Below the pieces are notes generated by a model that saw only the letters and a list, made by a program, of their open reading frames with translations, searched no databases and was not told the DNA's origin. A program made the position numbers and the translations under genes. A stretch of DNA of 64,000 nt from Chondrus crispus (Eukaryota; Rhodophyta; Florideophyceae; Gigartinales; Gigartinaceae): NCBI RefSeq assembly GCF_000350225.1, contig NW_005178990.1, forward strand, positions 1 through 64,000, given 5' to 3'. Positions 1 to 9,667 of this stretch are shown here, piece after piece (positions within the stretch are counted from its first letter, which is position 1; every line of letters begins with the position of its first letter).

Positions 1-4
1 GCCA

Positions 5-688
5 GTGTGCTGGGAAAGAAAAGAAGAGAAGGAGAAGAACAAGGCTCTGAAGAAAATGTACAAGCCGCTGACGAAATTCCTGAAAAAGAAGTTGGGAGAC
101 AAGGTCTCCAAGGTGAGACTATCAAACCGGCTCAGTGATACAGTGTGTGTGTTGGCATCGGACCAGTACGGTTATTCGGCGAGAATGGAAATAATTATGA
201 GAGCGCAAGCATTCGCGGACCCCGACAGTTTCGGATACATGACGCCAAAGAGTAAGATTATGGAGCTTAATGCACACCACCCGATCACAAAAGAGATGCT
301 TCGCCTTGTAGAAAGCGGAGAGGACGATGAAAGGGCAGCCGAGCTTGGGCATCTTGTGTACGACACTGCGCTAGTTGCATCCGGATATGTAATGCGGGAC
401 AGTGACTACAAGAGCTACGCAGACAGAATGTACAAGTGGATTGGTGAGAGTGTTGGCGTGGATCCGAGTGCGCCTATAGTGGAAGAGTACCCCGAGGAGG
501 AGAAGGCTGACTCAGAGGAGGAGAAGTCTGATGGTGACGCAAATTTGAAGGAGGCATCTAGTAGTAGCGCAGACCCTGCTTCTGAAGACCACAGTGAGGA
601 TTCTTCTGAGGACCATGATGAGTTGTTGTACCGTAGTCGAACAAGAGTGGAGGATGAGGTATTTATGGCTACGGTTTCCGTCTTTTAA
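5..688 (+). CDS. GRP94: Endoplasmin/GRP94-type HSP90, C-terminal part (5' cut by window edge)
   Basis: The frame is open from the window edge; GTG at 5 is not a real start. The protein matches the C-terminal dimerisation domain of ER HSP90: a charged linker, [13 protein letters not shown], a [19 protein letters not shown] stretch, a MEIIMRAQA segment, ELNAHHP, and a [11 protein letters not shown] helix. A long Glu/Ser/Asp tail ending in HDEL (codons 617-628) follows. GRP94 is an ATP-dependent chaperone of the ER lumen, and HDEL at the extreme C-terminus is its retrieval signal. Here HDEL is not terminal: TTG follows and the frame runs 20 more codons to TAA at 686. One base change (TAG to TTG) would explain this. 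The C-terminal family assignment is firm; whether the gene is functional is unclear. Confidence 0.88.
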   Translation: MCWERKEEKEKNKALKKMYKPLTKFLKKKLGDKVSKVRLSNRLSDTVCVLASDQYGYSARMEIIMRAQAFADPDSFGYMTPKSKIMELNAHHPITKEMLRLVESGEDDERAAELGHLVYDTALVASGYVMRDSDYKSYADRMYKWIGESVGVDPSAPIVEEYPEEEKADSEEEKSDGDANLKEASSSSADPASEDHSEDSSEDHDELLYRSRTRVEDEVFMATVSVF

Positions 689-768
689 GTCGGAGAGGAG
701 ATTAGCGGATGTGACCCGATTTCGATAAGCTTTTTGGGGTTTAGCGAGCGATGGTAGTATCGTGATGA

Positions 769-1191
769 CGTGACGGGTCGCGGAAGGATGGACCCAGCCG
801 TGTATACCGCCTGCCAGACGTTCTGCAAGCTAACCTGTCGTGTTATCTCTCGTATCGGAGCGAGTGGCCTCGCTCTAAGTTTTTTGTGGACACAAAGAAA
901 GTTGGTCTCTACCACTTTCACGGAATCCATGTGAACACGCAAGGTCGCTGGGACAGCCGTAATAAAGGCTACGAGTTTCTTATTGGACTTGACACGGACG
1001 CCCACATGCCAAGTTGGATGCCATCCGGGTGGAAGCAAAGCCCACCTCAAAAACTCCCGGGAATAATCAAAGCGGAACATAGCATCTCCGTCCTCAACGT
1101 AGTTTTCATTCAAAGGACGATACGCTTCTTCGAGTTGCTCGTCCAGAAGAGCGCACGCAAGTCTGCTACAGTATGGTATCTACAAAGATGA
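769..1191 (+). CDS. Unrecognised ORF, possible gene fragment
   Basis: Open frame of about 140 codons after TGA at 766-768, with no ATG near its start (GTG at 886 is the first start-like codon). The middle ([20 protein letters not shown], then [10 protein letters not shown]) has the look of real protein, with a balanced composition, but I do not recognise a family. It lies between the GRP94 end and the guanylate kinase duplication, so it may be a relic left by rearrangement. No function is proposed. Confidence 0.25.
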   Translation, partial: RDGSRKDGPSRVYRLPDVLQANLSCYLSYRSEWPRSKFFVDTKKVGLYHFHGIHVNTQGRWDSRNKGYEFLIGLDTDAHMPSWMPSGWKQSPPQKLPGIIKAEHSISVLNVVFIQRTIRFFELLVQKSARKSATVWYLQR

Positions 1192-1302
1192 ATTCCCTCA
1201 CAAAGCGGAAACCTCGAAAAGTTAAAATTATACTTCCCCCTTCCAGAGACACCCTACCAAGCTATAGATACGCCTTACTCCAATTCTACGTCTGCCCCGT
1301 TC

Positions 1303-1506
1303 TCACGCCTGCGCCTTCATCGCTTCTTCCACATCGCCTTTGATTAGCTCCTTAAGCTCTGCGTACGCTTTCTCAAACTGATCGTTAACGATAACAGCAT
1401 CCAATAATCCCTTCTCGTCCTTGGCTTGGATCTCCCTCATGGCATTCCCCAACCTCGTGACGATGGCCGCCTCCTCCTCTGTGCCCCTCCCCCTGAGCCT
1501 CTTCTC
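1303..1506 (-). pseudogene. Detached, intact copy of the guanylate kinase C-terminal coding segment
   Basis: Reading on the minus strand, the left duplicate encodes the last two-thirds of the LID and C-terminal helix region of guanylate kinase without interruption: RGTEEEAAIVTRLGNAMREI, then DAVIVNDQFEKAYAELKELI, ending at TGA (1303-1305). It has no P-loop or start of its own. It shows what the attached copy should encode if that copy had not been frameshifted. It could serve as an alternative 3' exon only if splicing skipped the broken copy, for which no splice signal is evident. Confidence 0.75.
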
Positions 1507-1558
1507 ACCCCACCAAGCTATAGATACGCCTTACTCCAATTCTACGTCTGCTCCGTTC

Positions 1559-2300
1559 TCACGCCTGCGCCTTAATCGCTTCTTCCACATCGCCTTTGAT
1601 TAGCTCCTTAAGCTCTGCGTACGCTTTGTCAAACTGATCGTTAACGATAACAGCATCGAATAATCCCTCCTCATCCAAGCCATGGCTTGGATCTCCCTCA
1701 TCGCATTTCCCAACCTCGTGACGATGGCCGCCTCCTCCTCTGTGCCCCTCTCCCTGAGCCTCTTCTCGAGCTCCTCTACGCTTGGCGGCGCAATGAAAAC
1801 GTACTTTGCCACAAGCTCCTTCGCTCTCACTGCGCGGCACCCTTGCACGTCGATATCGAGTATGCAGATCTTGCCTTGCTCTCTCACGGTCTCCACGGCC
1901 GCGACGGACGTTCCGTAGTGGCGCCTGTGCACCTCGGCGTGCTCGATGAACTTGCCTTTCGCTACGTCGGACTCGATCTGTTCGGCTGTCGTGAAGTGGT
2001 AGTGCTTGCCGTTCTCTTCCCCGGGGCGCGCGGCACGAGACGTGTGCGAGACGGAGAAACCGAATAGGGTGGGGAATTCTTGACGCAGCCTCTCGATTAG
2101 AATGCCTTTGCCGACGCCGGACGGGCCCTCGTACGGAGCTGTGCGTCATTACCAAAGATGAAAAACAGGCGTTAGTACGGTTCCCCACGCAAACAAAAGC
2201 ACGGCTAGTACTACAAAAGCAGAGGAGCGAGGGACAACCTACTTTGCTTGGGTCCGTGAAACTTGACGTACAACTCGCCGACGCCGTCCCCATCTGCCAT
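1559..2300 (-). CDS. GMK: Guanylate kinase, two exons, 3' end frameshifted
   Basis: Phosphorylates GMP to GDP with ATP. Exon 1 is 2300-2243, starting at ATG 2300; an in-frame TGA lies upstream, which supports this start. Intron 2242-2139 has GTAGGT and CAG borders. Exon 2 starts at 2138 and carries the P-loop GPSGVGKG, the GMP-binding stretch SVSHTSR..RPGEENGKHYHF, a YGTS motif and LDIDVQG. Near 1690 the frame meets a palindrome (1673-1692) that adds 5 bp. The P-loop frame then stops at 1600, while the expected C-terminus (DAVIVNDQFDKAYAELK) continues in another frame to 1559. An undamaged copy of that end lies just downstream at 1303-1506. The family assignment is secure; the locus as written would make a protein with an altered C-terminus. 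Confidence 0.85.
1673..1692. repeat. 20-bp perfect palindrome at the guanylate kinase frameshift
   Basis: ATCCAAGCCATGGCTTGGAT equals its reverse complement with no loop. The other duplicate lacks the left arm, so that arm looks like a fold-back copy of the right arm. Confidence 0.9.
2139..2242 (-). other. Intron of guanylate kinase (104 nt)
   Basis: Minus-strand donor GTAGGT follows CCC AAG CAA A. The acceptor CACAG precedes CT CCG TAC GAG, and joining restores the frame into the P-loop exon. Confidence 0.75.
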
Positions 2301-3179
2301 CTGAATCTCGTGGTCTTGCCTGTCAATGTGCTGCACTTGTCGAAACGGCTCATACTTTGCCTCATACCCCTTAAGATCGCTGCGAGGGCAAGGAGCTCAC
2401 CGTGTAAATGATTTTGCTGTCTTATGCGAGGGGTGGGGCCGGTGCGACAGCGAGGGCGTGGCTTGCGTGAGAGGGCGCAGAGAAAAACAGAAGCAGAGAA
2501 GGACGGGAGGAGATGCGGGGGCAGTGGTCATGGTGGATTAGTGAGGGGAAAGAAAGAGGAGGTTGGGGGATACCGGAGTAAACAACGGTGGACAGAAAAA
2601 GGCAGAGTTAATACCCTCTACTGTAGTGTGTATCCGACCGACCAAGCTTATCATACCTCAACAGATCCGACAAATTTAATAATTTTTCATCATTTAGCCG
2701 ACACGAATTCTTCTGAAAGAATACTTCAAGACCGCCATATCGCACTTGAACGGCGGGGTTGTCAATGAAACACCTTGTAAATCACGAAGAAGCCATTTTC
2801 AATTTCGTACAACAAAGAAAACTGCTTACAGTGAAGATTTCCAAGTTCTGCTTCACTTTTAGAGGTAGAACTTGTCTCCACAACAAACGATTTATGCTGA
2901 TTATGTCAAGGGCTATGTGGAGTACCCAGTAGTCAAATCAGAACTAAAAAACAAGCAAGGAGTTCGAAGAAAAATCCCTTTGTCCTCAAATTTTGTCCTC
3001 ACGGTCGGGTAGACACTAGCAGACCGCCACTTGTAATGTAATTATTTGGTGTGCAAAATCTAAACCGCCAGGCCTGGGGACCCCTGCGCACTGTTCCTTC
3101 AACAACATCCTACACTCTCACTTCTTCCAACACCATAATCCACACGAAAATATCGGACGACAGCACCACCGTTCCTCAT
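2301..3179. other. No supported gene; probable upstream regions
   Basis: The stretch between the divergent guanylate kinase and transposase-like starts. Short open frames here look like chance. It becomes AT-rich after 2650. I see no repeat or RNA gene. Confidence 0.5.
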
Positions 3180-6100
3180 ATGTCAGGTCGAAGAAAGAGA
3201 CGTCGTACGATGGGCACTACTTGGATGGACAACGTCCCTAACTTGCCAGACCTGGCAGCCCTGTTCCATGACGTTCATACACGACCAGGATGCGATCTCG
3301 ATGGGGATGCAGATGCGGCCGCACTTATGGAAGCAGAAGAAACCCCAGCTCTCGAGCTTCCGGAAACTGGCGAAGCGGCTGATATTTTGGGAGTGTTGAA
3401 TGGGCACGCTTCGTCGAACAATCAGACTGGAGATCAAGGTACTAGATCGAAGATAAAGGGCTCGGAACATCGAGAAACGGTTGTCGTCGAAGAAGGAATA
3501 GATCTTGTCGACTATGATGAAGGCCACTTCCCAGAACTTGGCGACTCGGAACAATTCGCTCCCGAGAGCGATCCAAACGGTGTTTTAGTGGGAAATGACA
3601 ATATCATTATTCCAAGTATTTATCAAGAGAGCTGTGAGGGGATGGAGTGCCTTCCAAGTTTATCAAGTGACGATCCCGAAATGGGAAGCAGGCTGGACAG
3701 CCAGAAAGTTTTGCGAATATTTCTATCGTCTCGGAAGCTTTTCGAACCATGGTACAACCTTTTGGGCTTCGTAATAGTTTGCGGTAGCGTCCGCTATACG
3801 GTCAAACAGTATAACCTCCTGAGAGATATACTGTCTTGGGTTTCTCCTTCTATTAAGTTCCCATCTTATTCCACCGTGCAGAGGACTCTCTTTCCGCATG
3901 CTTTGAAGTATCTTTTTCCCAAGAGTGACCTCAAGTACTTTGTCGTCCGACGAAAGAAGAAGGCATTCAACCGAACGTCATTGGTTGAAAATTTGGGGGG
4001 TAACGAGGAGACCGCATCGCAATATTCGAACGGGTCTAAAACTCCTGTTCGTATCGTTCCACCAAGTGAATGGGCGAAAGTGGACATCATGATGGCTCCG
4101 TTCTTCAACTCAATGTATCCGAAATCCAGTCGATGGCATGGTGGTGTGGCGGACGCAGAATGCATAGAAAGCTCGAAGCTGGTTGCAGAGCGGCAGATAA
4201 TATCGGAAGCTACGACAGCACTTTACGTCCACAGTGGTTCATGTACTGTGCAGGCGTTCCCGGGTGCCGTGATTCGACTGGAACTGTCAAAACTGCTTCC
4301 ATCACGTTTGTCACTTGACGTGCGCAATCTGGGCTATCGTGTTCATGAGAACGCAGAGAATAACTTTGTAATGAAGTGTATAATTTCAGCCGTGTGGTGC
4401 GTGGGAAGTGAGGGAAATGTTACAAGAAGCGCCAACATGGCGATGAAGGTTCTCCGTGGCGTGGAGAATTGCCTGGCCAGGCAGTTTTGTACAGCACCGC
4501 CATTGGAAAAGTATAATAGATCTGTGAGGCGTAGAGATGGAAGGATAGATTTTGAAGCAAGGGCTCGTTCTTCGAAGAAGGTGTTGCCTGGGGATATTTG
4601 TACCCTCCTTCGACCTACAGAAAGTGAAGCAGTGGCAACGTCGAGAATGTGTATGTTGGTTTCTAGGTTTTGGAAACACAAGGAAGGTCTCACCTCAGAC
4701 ACTTTGTTTTGGTTTCAAAACATGAGTACAAACGGGGCCGGTCAGCGTTTCAATGATGGTGGCAATGGAGCTCCAGACAAACCCTTTCGTCTGCTCGGTA
4801 CTCAACATTTGAAAGGGCTGCCTTTCCTCCTCCAAGAGCCCAAAATATCGGGACGCACCCGCAACATTGACAGAAGAATGCAAAACAGCGGCCGCTTAAT
4901 GGATGGAACAAAGTTCGTGGTCTATCGCGCTCTCCTATACTGCGATGACTTTTCCCCATTCTCTTCATTGTATCCGCAAGGTTCAGCAAGTGGATGCTAC
5001 ATGATCCCGCTTGGACTACCACCGCGAAGTCGTAACACGCGATCGTCTGTCAGAATCTTTGGAATAACCCCTCCAGGTGTATCAACGAACAATATACTGC
5101 TCTCAATCATTCCAGACTTGGTTAAGTGTACAACAGAAGGTGTGGAAGCACACACGCCTACCGGCGAGAGAGTAAGAATCTTTGTCGACGTGGTGGGTTT
5201 TGTGGCTGACTATCCAGCGGCCGCTGAAACATTGGATGTTATGGGACATACAGCAAATACGCCCTGCACTCTTTGTACATTTCGGAAGAACACCGGCGTC
5301 GGTGAGAGCGGATACGGCTATACAACAAAAGTCCATGCCCACCGCACGGCGTCCTTGAGGTGCATGGAACGCCATGAAGCTCTTCGCAACAGCGAAATTG
5401 ACAGTCGAGACACAAACCGGCTTGGTATGAAAGACAGCAACAAGGTTAGTGACGAAAGTTCTCCTCTTCTTGCATTGCAAAGGGAACTTGAGCGCGTACG
5501 CGTTGACATACCGTTAACAAGCGATGGAAAGCGTGTGGTGTCAGGACGTTTTGAGGCATATCGCTGCAACGTCGTCGCGCCTGACCATTTGCTGGCCGGT
5601 CTCGCGAAGAACGTTATCGAGGTAGGCTTCCACGTGATTAACCGACAAGGAAACGCGGCGGCGTTCAGGGCAAAAGCTGACATGGCAATATGTGGAGCCC
5701 TCCGAGACAATGGGTTGAAGAGGCAATCATCAGTTTTTAGTTCCAAGAATGAACTCAATTCCATGACTCTGTCAGGTGTGTTCTGTGCCCTTCTCGTGTG
5801 CGTTCCGGTTTTCTACCAACTGTTCCCGGGGATCCAGAGTGAAGAAACCACTGTTGTGTTGGATCTATTGACGCAATTGCAGGAATTGATTGCGTTGACG
5901 TACTGGTGGCCATCGGAAGAGGCGGATGGTGTCTCAGATTATTTGTATGTGACAAGTGATAATGGAGCTCAATACCATGCAGACTTGCTGGAAAGGGCTG
6001 AGAAGTATGTGACTGAGGCAGACAAGTTTTGCGCAAATTATTGCCAAGGAGTGGGTAAAGGTCGCCCCAGCTTGGACAAGCCGAACCTGCACAGGTTAAT

Positions 6101-7148
6101 CGAGTTGTACAACCACACAATTCCTGCCTTCGGGCATGTACGTCACTTTATGGAACTGGTGTTCGAGAATGCTCATCAACCTTTGAAGAGGTGCATAGTC
6201 CGGGGTAATCACCAAAAAGGACATTTGGCGGCCGTGGGTCATTGTTTGGGGAATGATTGGCAAGGGCGGTTGGCGTTGCTGTCCAGCACTATGACACAAA
6301 CTTCGGATGTCGGACTGAAGATGGAATGCAGGAGAGGCCTTCGACGCTTGCTTCTCGGCGAAGCTTGCAACGAGTTGTCACAGGCTTCGGATGAATTGAA
6401 GGGATTCCTGAAGGACACAGATGTTAGTATATCTGATTTATTTGTCAAACCGTTGATGGACGAGATGCGGTCGAATGGGAAGGTCAACCCCGCTTGGACG
6501 GGAGATTCCGTACGATGGGAGGGGAATTGTGAAAAGGATGTCAATGAGCTGTCCAGCTGTTGCATATCAGAAACAGAAACGATAGATTCATCTGAGCTTT
6601 TGTCGCAGCTTTTGTCACGGGCTACAAACATCCTGGAAAATATCCGTCCAGAATTTGATACGTCAAAGAAGTCGGAAGTCAAGTTGTTCTCGTCTGCTCG
6701 GCGCGTTCGCAGAAGCTACTTGAGTGCGTCCCCACGGACGTACTCGCATGACACGATTGAGCCGGGATGTGTCGTCCAGGTTATGTTACCGCGCGGAGGG
6801 ACGAAGGGATTGCTTTTGCATGCAAATGGGGCGGTCGGATCGTCATTGAACCTGTTCGCTGTTGTTGGGGTCTTGCAGAGAGAGGACGAGAGTCCTCACG
6901 CGGCTGTCGTAAGATGCAGAGTGGATGATCGTAAAACTCTGAGAATATCCGCGGAACTGAACTCAGAGTCTATACAGGTGCTCTGTCTCACTGATGGCGT
7001 CCGTCGCGTGGCGCTGTACCACGCCTGCTCAGCAAACTCCTGTCACGTATCGAGGGACAACTCCATCAAACACTCTGCCAATGTTTTGGGTGGCGGGGCA
7101 TTCTACTTTCAGACGAGGAGAAAAGGTTACCCTGCAAGAATGGCATGA
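3180..7148 (+). CDS. Large transposase-like protein (possible CMC/CACTA-related DDE family), intact 1,322 codons
   Basis: Start chosen at ATG 3180 because the protein then opens with a basic MSGRRKRRRT stretch like the related copy at 53169; the frame is open from 3051. Features: an acidic N-terminal 150 residues; LLYCDDFSPF (D589/D590); FVDVVGFVADY (D670, D677) followed by PCTLC (C696, C699); FMELVFENAHQPLK (E992, E996); and a C-terminal domain ending GYPARMA. The order acidic motif, second acidic motif, CxxC, then a late Glu/His motif recalls Transposase_21 (CACTA) proteins, but overall similarity is weak and the assignment is inference. A diverged, frameshifted relative lies at 53169-56957, so this is a dispersed family. 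An unbroken 4-kb frame amid decayed elements suggests recent activity or selection. No terminal inverted repeats were found. Confidence 0.6.
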   Translation: MSGRRKRRRTMGTTWMDNVPNLPDLAALFHDVHTRPGCDLDGDADAAALMEAEETPALELPETGEAADILGVLNGHASSNNQTGDQGTRSKIKGSEHRETVVVEEGIDLVDYDEGHFPELGDSEQFAPESDPNGVLVGNDNIIIPSIYQESCEGMECLPSLSSDDPEMGSRLDSQKVLRIFLSSRKLFEPWYNLLGFVIVCGSVRYTVKQYNLLRDILSWVSPSIKFPSYSTVQRTLFPHALKYLFPKSDLKYFVVRRKKKAFNRTSLVENLGGNEETASQYSNGSKTPVRIVPPSEWAKVDIMMAPFFNSMYPKSSRWHGGVADAECIESSKLVAERQIISEATTALYVHSGSCTVQAFPGAVIRLELSKLLPSRLSLDVRNLGYRVHENAENNFVMKCIISAVWCVGSEGNVTRSANMAMKVLRGVENCLARQFCTAPPLEKYNRSVRRRDGRIDFEARARSSKKVLPGDICTLLRPTESEAVATSRMCMLVSRFWKHKEGLTSDTLFWFQNMSTNGAGQRFNDGGNGAPDKPFRLLGTQHLKGLPFLLQEPKISGRTRNIDRRMQNSGRLMDGTKFVVYRALLYCDDFSPFSSLYPQGSASGCYMIPLGLPPRSRNTRSSVRIFGITPPGVSTNNILLSIIPDLVKCTTEGVEAHTPTGERVRIFVDVVGFVADYPAAAETLDVMGHTANTPCTLCTFRKNTGVGESGYGYTTKVHAHRTASLRCMERHEALRNSEIDSRDTNRLGMKDSNKVSDESSPLLALQRELERVRVDIPLTSDGKRVVSGRFEAYRCNVVAPDHLLAGLAKNVIEVGFHVINRQGNAAAFRAKADMAICGALRDNGLKRQSSVFSSKNELNSMTLSGVFCALLVCVPVFYQLFPGIQSEETTVVLDLLTQLQELIALTYWWPSEEADGVSDYLYVTSDNGAQYHADLLERAEKYVTEADKFCANYCQGVGKGRPSLDKPNLHRLIELYNHTIPAFGHVRHFMELVFENAHQPLKRCIVRGNHQKGHLAAVGHCLGNDWQGRLALLSSTMTQTSDVGLKMECRRGLRRLLLGEACNELSQASDELKGFLKDTDVSISDLFVKPLMDEMRSNGKVNPAWTGDSVRWEGNCEKDVNELSSCCISETETIDSSELLSQLLSRATNILENIRPEFDTSKKSEVKLFSSARRVRRSYLSASPRTYSHDTIEPGCVVQVMLPRGGTKGLLLHANGAVGSSLNLFAVVGVLQREDESPHAAVVRCRVDDRKTLRISAELNSESIQVLCLTDGVRRVALYHACSANSCHVSRDNSIKHSANVLGGGAFYFQTRRKGYPARMA

Positions 7149-7688
7149 AGGGAATAGGGACCTGGTGTTTCAGACGCTGGAAAACCTGATTATTCGCGGA
7201 GTGGCGTTTTCTACTGGAGAATTATCAGATTTCAGCACCCATCCCATCTGAATTGAAATTGGGCGGACTTCTGGTTACACGTCTCGCCGATCCCGTCAAG
7301 AGTTGGACACCTCGCTCTTCCTTGGCCAATCTACTGCTGACCGAAGGTATCTTTGGACACAAACAACCACGCAGTTCGTTTCGCGTATGAGGGCGCAAGA
7401 TCGCTGCCATAGGGTCACGGCGGGCCCGCTTGTGGTGTATGGGTGATCAGGATAGCGAGAGATCGCCAGTACTATTGCTGGTGGATGGGGCTGCGAACGG
7501 TCGATCTACAGTTGATCGATCTCGATGTCGTCGTGATAGAAAACGCGCTGAAAGTAGGTTGATATGCACGCACGTGCGTTGCATTTTTATCCGCGTATGT
7601 CCGCACTATCTGACCATCTTCAAATTCTTGTGATAAGATCGCCTTTGTCTGCGTGCGAACCTGACGGAATTAAAACCGTGTTTGTTTT
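7149..7688. other. 3' flank of transposase-like gene, no gene seen
   Basis: Only short frames without family resemblance. The 219-bp repeat array begins at its end. Confidence 0.45.
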
Positions 7689-8267
7689 GTGAAAGTGTTA
7701 GATGGATTGTAAGTTGTCGTTAACTCTTCGCGAATCAGTCCGGCCGGACAGGCGTGCTGCACACAGTATCTTACCTTTTTCAGTTTACATCTGCGCTTGT
7801 CCCCACAACAGTTGGTCATCGGAACTTGAAGTCATGGTAAACTCAACTCCGTCATGATTGGAAGTGTCACATGGCATCGGCGCCGGAAGTTGAGCAGTTC
7901 TTGTTGCGTGAAAGTGTTGGATGGATTGTAAGTTGTCGTTAACTCTTCGCGAATCAGTCCGGCCGGACAGGCGTGCTGCACACAGTATCTTACCTTTTTC
8001 AGTTTACATCTGCGCTTGTCCCCACAACAGTTGGTCATCGGAACTTGAAGTCATGGTAAACTCAACTCCGTCATGATTGGAAGTGTCACATGGCATCGGC
8101 GCCGGAAGTTGAGCAGTTCTTGTTGCGTGAAAGTGTTGGATGGATTGTAAGTTGTCGTTAACTCTTCGCGAATCAGTCCGGCCGGACAGGCGTGCTGCAC
8201 GCAGTATCTAACCTACTTCAGTTTACAAATGCGCTTGTCCCCACAACAGTTGGTCGTCGGCGCTTGA
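7689..8267. repeat. Tandem array, 219-bp unit, about 2.6 copies
   Basis: Copies start at 7689, 7908 and 8127 with GTGAAAGTGTTGGATGG and an exact 219-bp spacing. Copies 1 and 2 are nearly identical. Copy 3 is more diverged and ends after about 141 bp. Each unit holds the inverted motif CCGGCCGG. The array sits about 0.5 kb downstream of the intact transposase-like gene and could be its subterminal repeat or an independent satellite. Confidence 0.9.
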
Positions 8268-8876
8268 AGCGGCAAGGAGACTGTATATTGCGCTGCGTAG
8301 CGTATGTAGATAGGGAGCTAACATAGTGGTAAATCGACTACTGACTCTTGCTCGCAATTCACATTGCTCCCATCCTATATGACAACTGGTACCACGGGTG
8401 CGGTGCATTGACCCGATCCTACGTGTGCACATCGCCGACCAGAAACAAACGTTGGATCATTCCAGTCTGTTTGACAGTACCAAAACGCAATAAACTACTG
8501 CATGGCCATGCCCAGCGGTTAATCTGGGATGTTTTTGAGATGGATCAGACCAGCACGTATGGCAGTACCGCCAAATATTACAATGAGGCACTGCCATGTC
8601 CAATTGTAAATCTGCGATTTTTTTCAGTTGGCCCAGCGACGGCAAGGTATTGGAAGAGTACCAATAGATTACGGCTTGCAGGGAATTCGGTGCAAAATCA
8701 GTATCAAAAATTTTGCTCAAAAAATGTCTTGACTATCATTGGTACGGCCAAATCAAAAATTAAATTAATCGTAACGTTACGGGCCAGATTTACTTCGTAG
8801 TGTGTGGTCATGTATGCTCCGCCGGCACCTTGACACGCCCGTGTACGACTACTCTACTGTACCTCTTCGCTGTTAG
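8268..8876. other. No supported gene
   Basis: A 150-codon frame (8348-8800) has no recognisable domain and AT-rich, non-coding-like codon use. I leave it uncalled. Confidence 0.4.
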
Positions 8877-9512
8877 CACTGCGGCCGTACGATGGACGCG
8901 CGTGTTGACCACGCCGCGAACTGCAAGCATGGTTATGGTGCCGTCCATCGCCATAATATCGTCCGTAACACTCTCGCTCGCCAGGCTTTTAGCGCTGCCG
9001 GCCTCGCCTGTGACCGCGAAGTTCCCTTTCTCATACCCGGAACTGCCCTCCGCCCCGTGAACATTCTCGTGCAACCGCCTTTGCCCCCCGCAGGCGCACT
9101 CCCTGACCGCCCTACAGCCTACGACGTGACGATTTGCAACCCTTACACCGCTGCTAACCTTCATCCCGCTGCTCGGTCTATCGCCGGGGCCGCTGAGGTT
9201 GCCCATTCAAGAAAACTTCGCCACCACGACCGTATTCTACGTGCTGCTCTACACCTCCAGTCCAACGCTCCGCTACCTCTATTAGACTAGCATTTCGTCC
9301 CCCTGCCTTTGATACATTAGGCGCCTGGAGCGCCCGAACTACCGCAGTCCTCGAAGACGTCGCACACAAAATTGCCATCCGCTCTGACTGCACGTTTGGG
9401 GTCGCCAAGACCCGCCTCTCCCAGCGCCTCAGCTTTGCCATTTGGTCCAGTGTCGCCGTTGCCACCATTGCCCGTGTACCGTGTCATAGGTCGGCCCCCT
9501 CATGTCCTCCAT
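8877..9512 (+). pseudogene. LINE-like retroelement remnant, 3' end of RT polyprotein
   Basis: The frame reads HCGRTMDARVDHAANCKHGY at about 8880-8940 (Cys/His knuckle), then HNIVRNTLARQAF, PTAYDVTICNPY and AAEVAHSRKLR, up to a stop at 9290. A shifted frame continues with FDTLGAWSARTTAVLEDVAH and ends in RLSQRLSFAIW. This order (CxxC...HxxxC, a DVT-containing nuclease-like patch, then FDTxGxW) is the C-terminal arrangement I know from non-LTR RT polyproteins of algae and stramenopiles. Upstream RT motifs are missing, and at least one frameshift separates the parts. Confidence 0.5.
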
Positions 9513-9667
9513 AAGTGTGAATCCCTGACGTCCGCCCGCATGACACTGTATCGGCCTCCCCTCACATTTGAAAAAAATTACCCCCCCATGTTTCAAGCTT
9601 GAGGTTCTTCAAGGCTCAAGGCGGATCAAAAGAGCATCGAGCACGCCAATGTAACTCTCTAACTCGT

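Larger units (their letters stand above)
1251..1767. repeat. Tandem duplication of the guanylate kinase 3' end (256-bp unit)
   Basis: Two direct copies, 1251-1506 and 1507-1767, offset by 256 bp at one end and 261 bp at the other. They differ by scattered substitutions and by a 5-bp net insertion in the right copy, where the sequence becomes a 20-bp palindrome (1673-1692). Each copy contains the same coding end and stop codon on the minus strand. Confidence 0.9.

Noticed and set aside
2380..2400. Second guanylate kinase intron with GTGAGC...GCAG borders
   Set aside because: It would be only 21 nt long, and an in-frame stop upstream supports the ATG at 2300 instead.
7689..8267. CRISPR-like array
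   Set aside because: Units are long contiguous tandem copies without distinct spacers, in a eukaryotic context.
8348..8800. 150-codon open frame
   Set aside because: No domain, AT-rich and irregular composition; likely chance.
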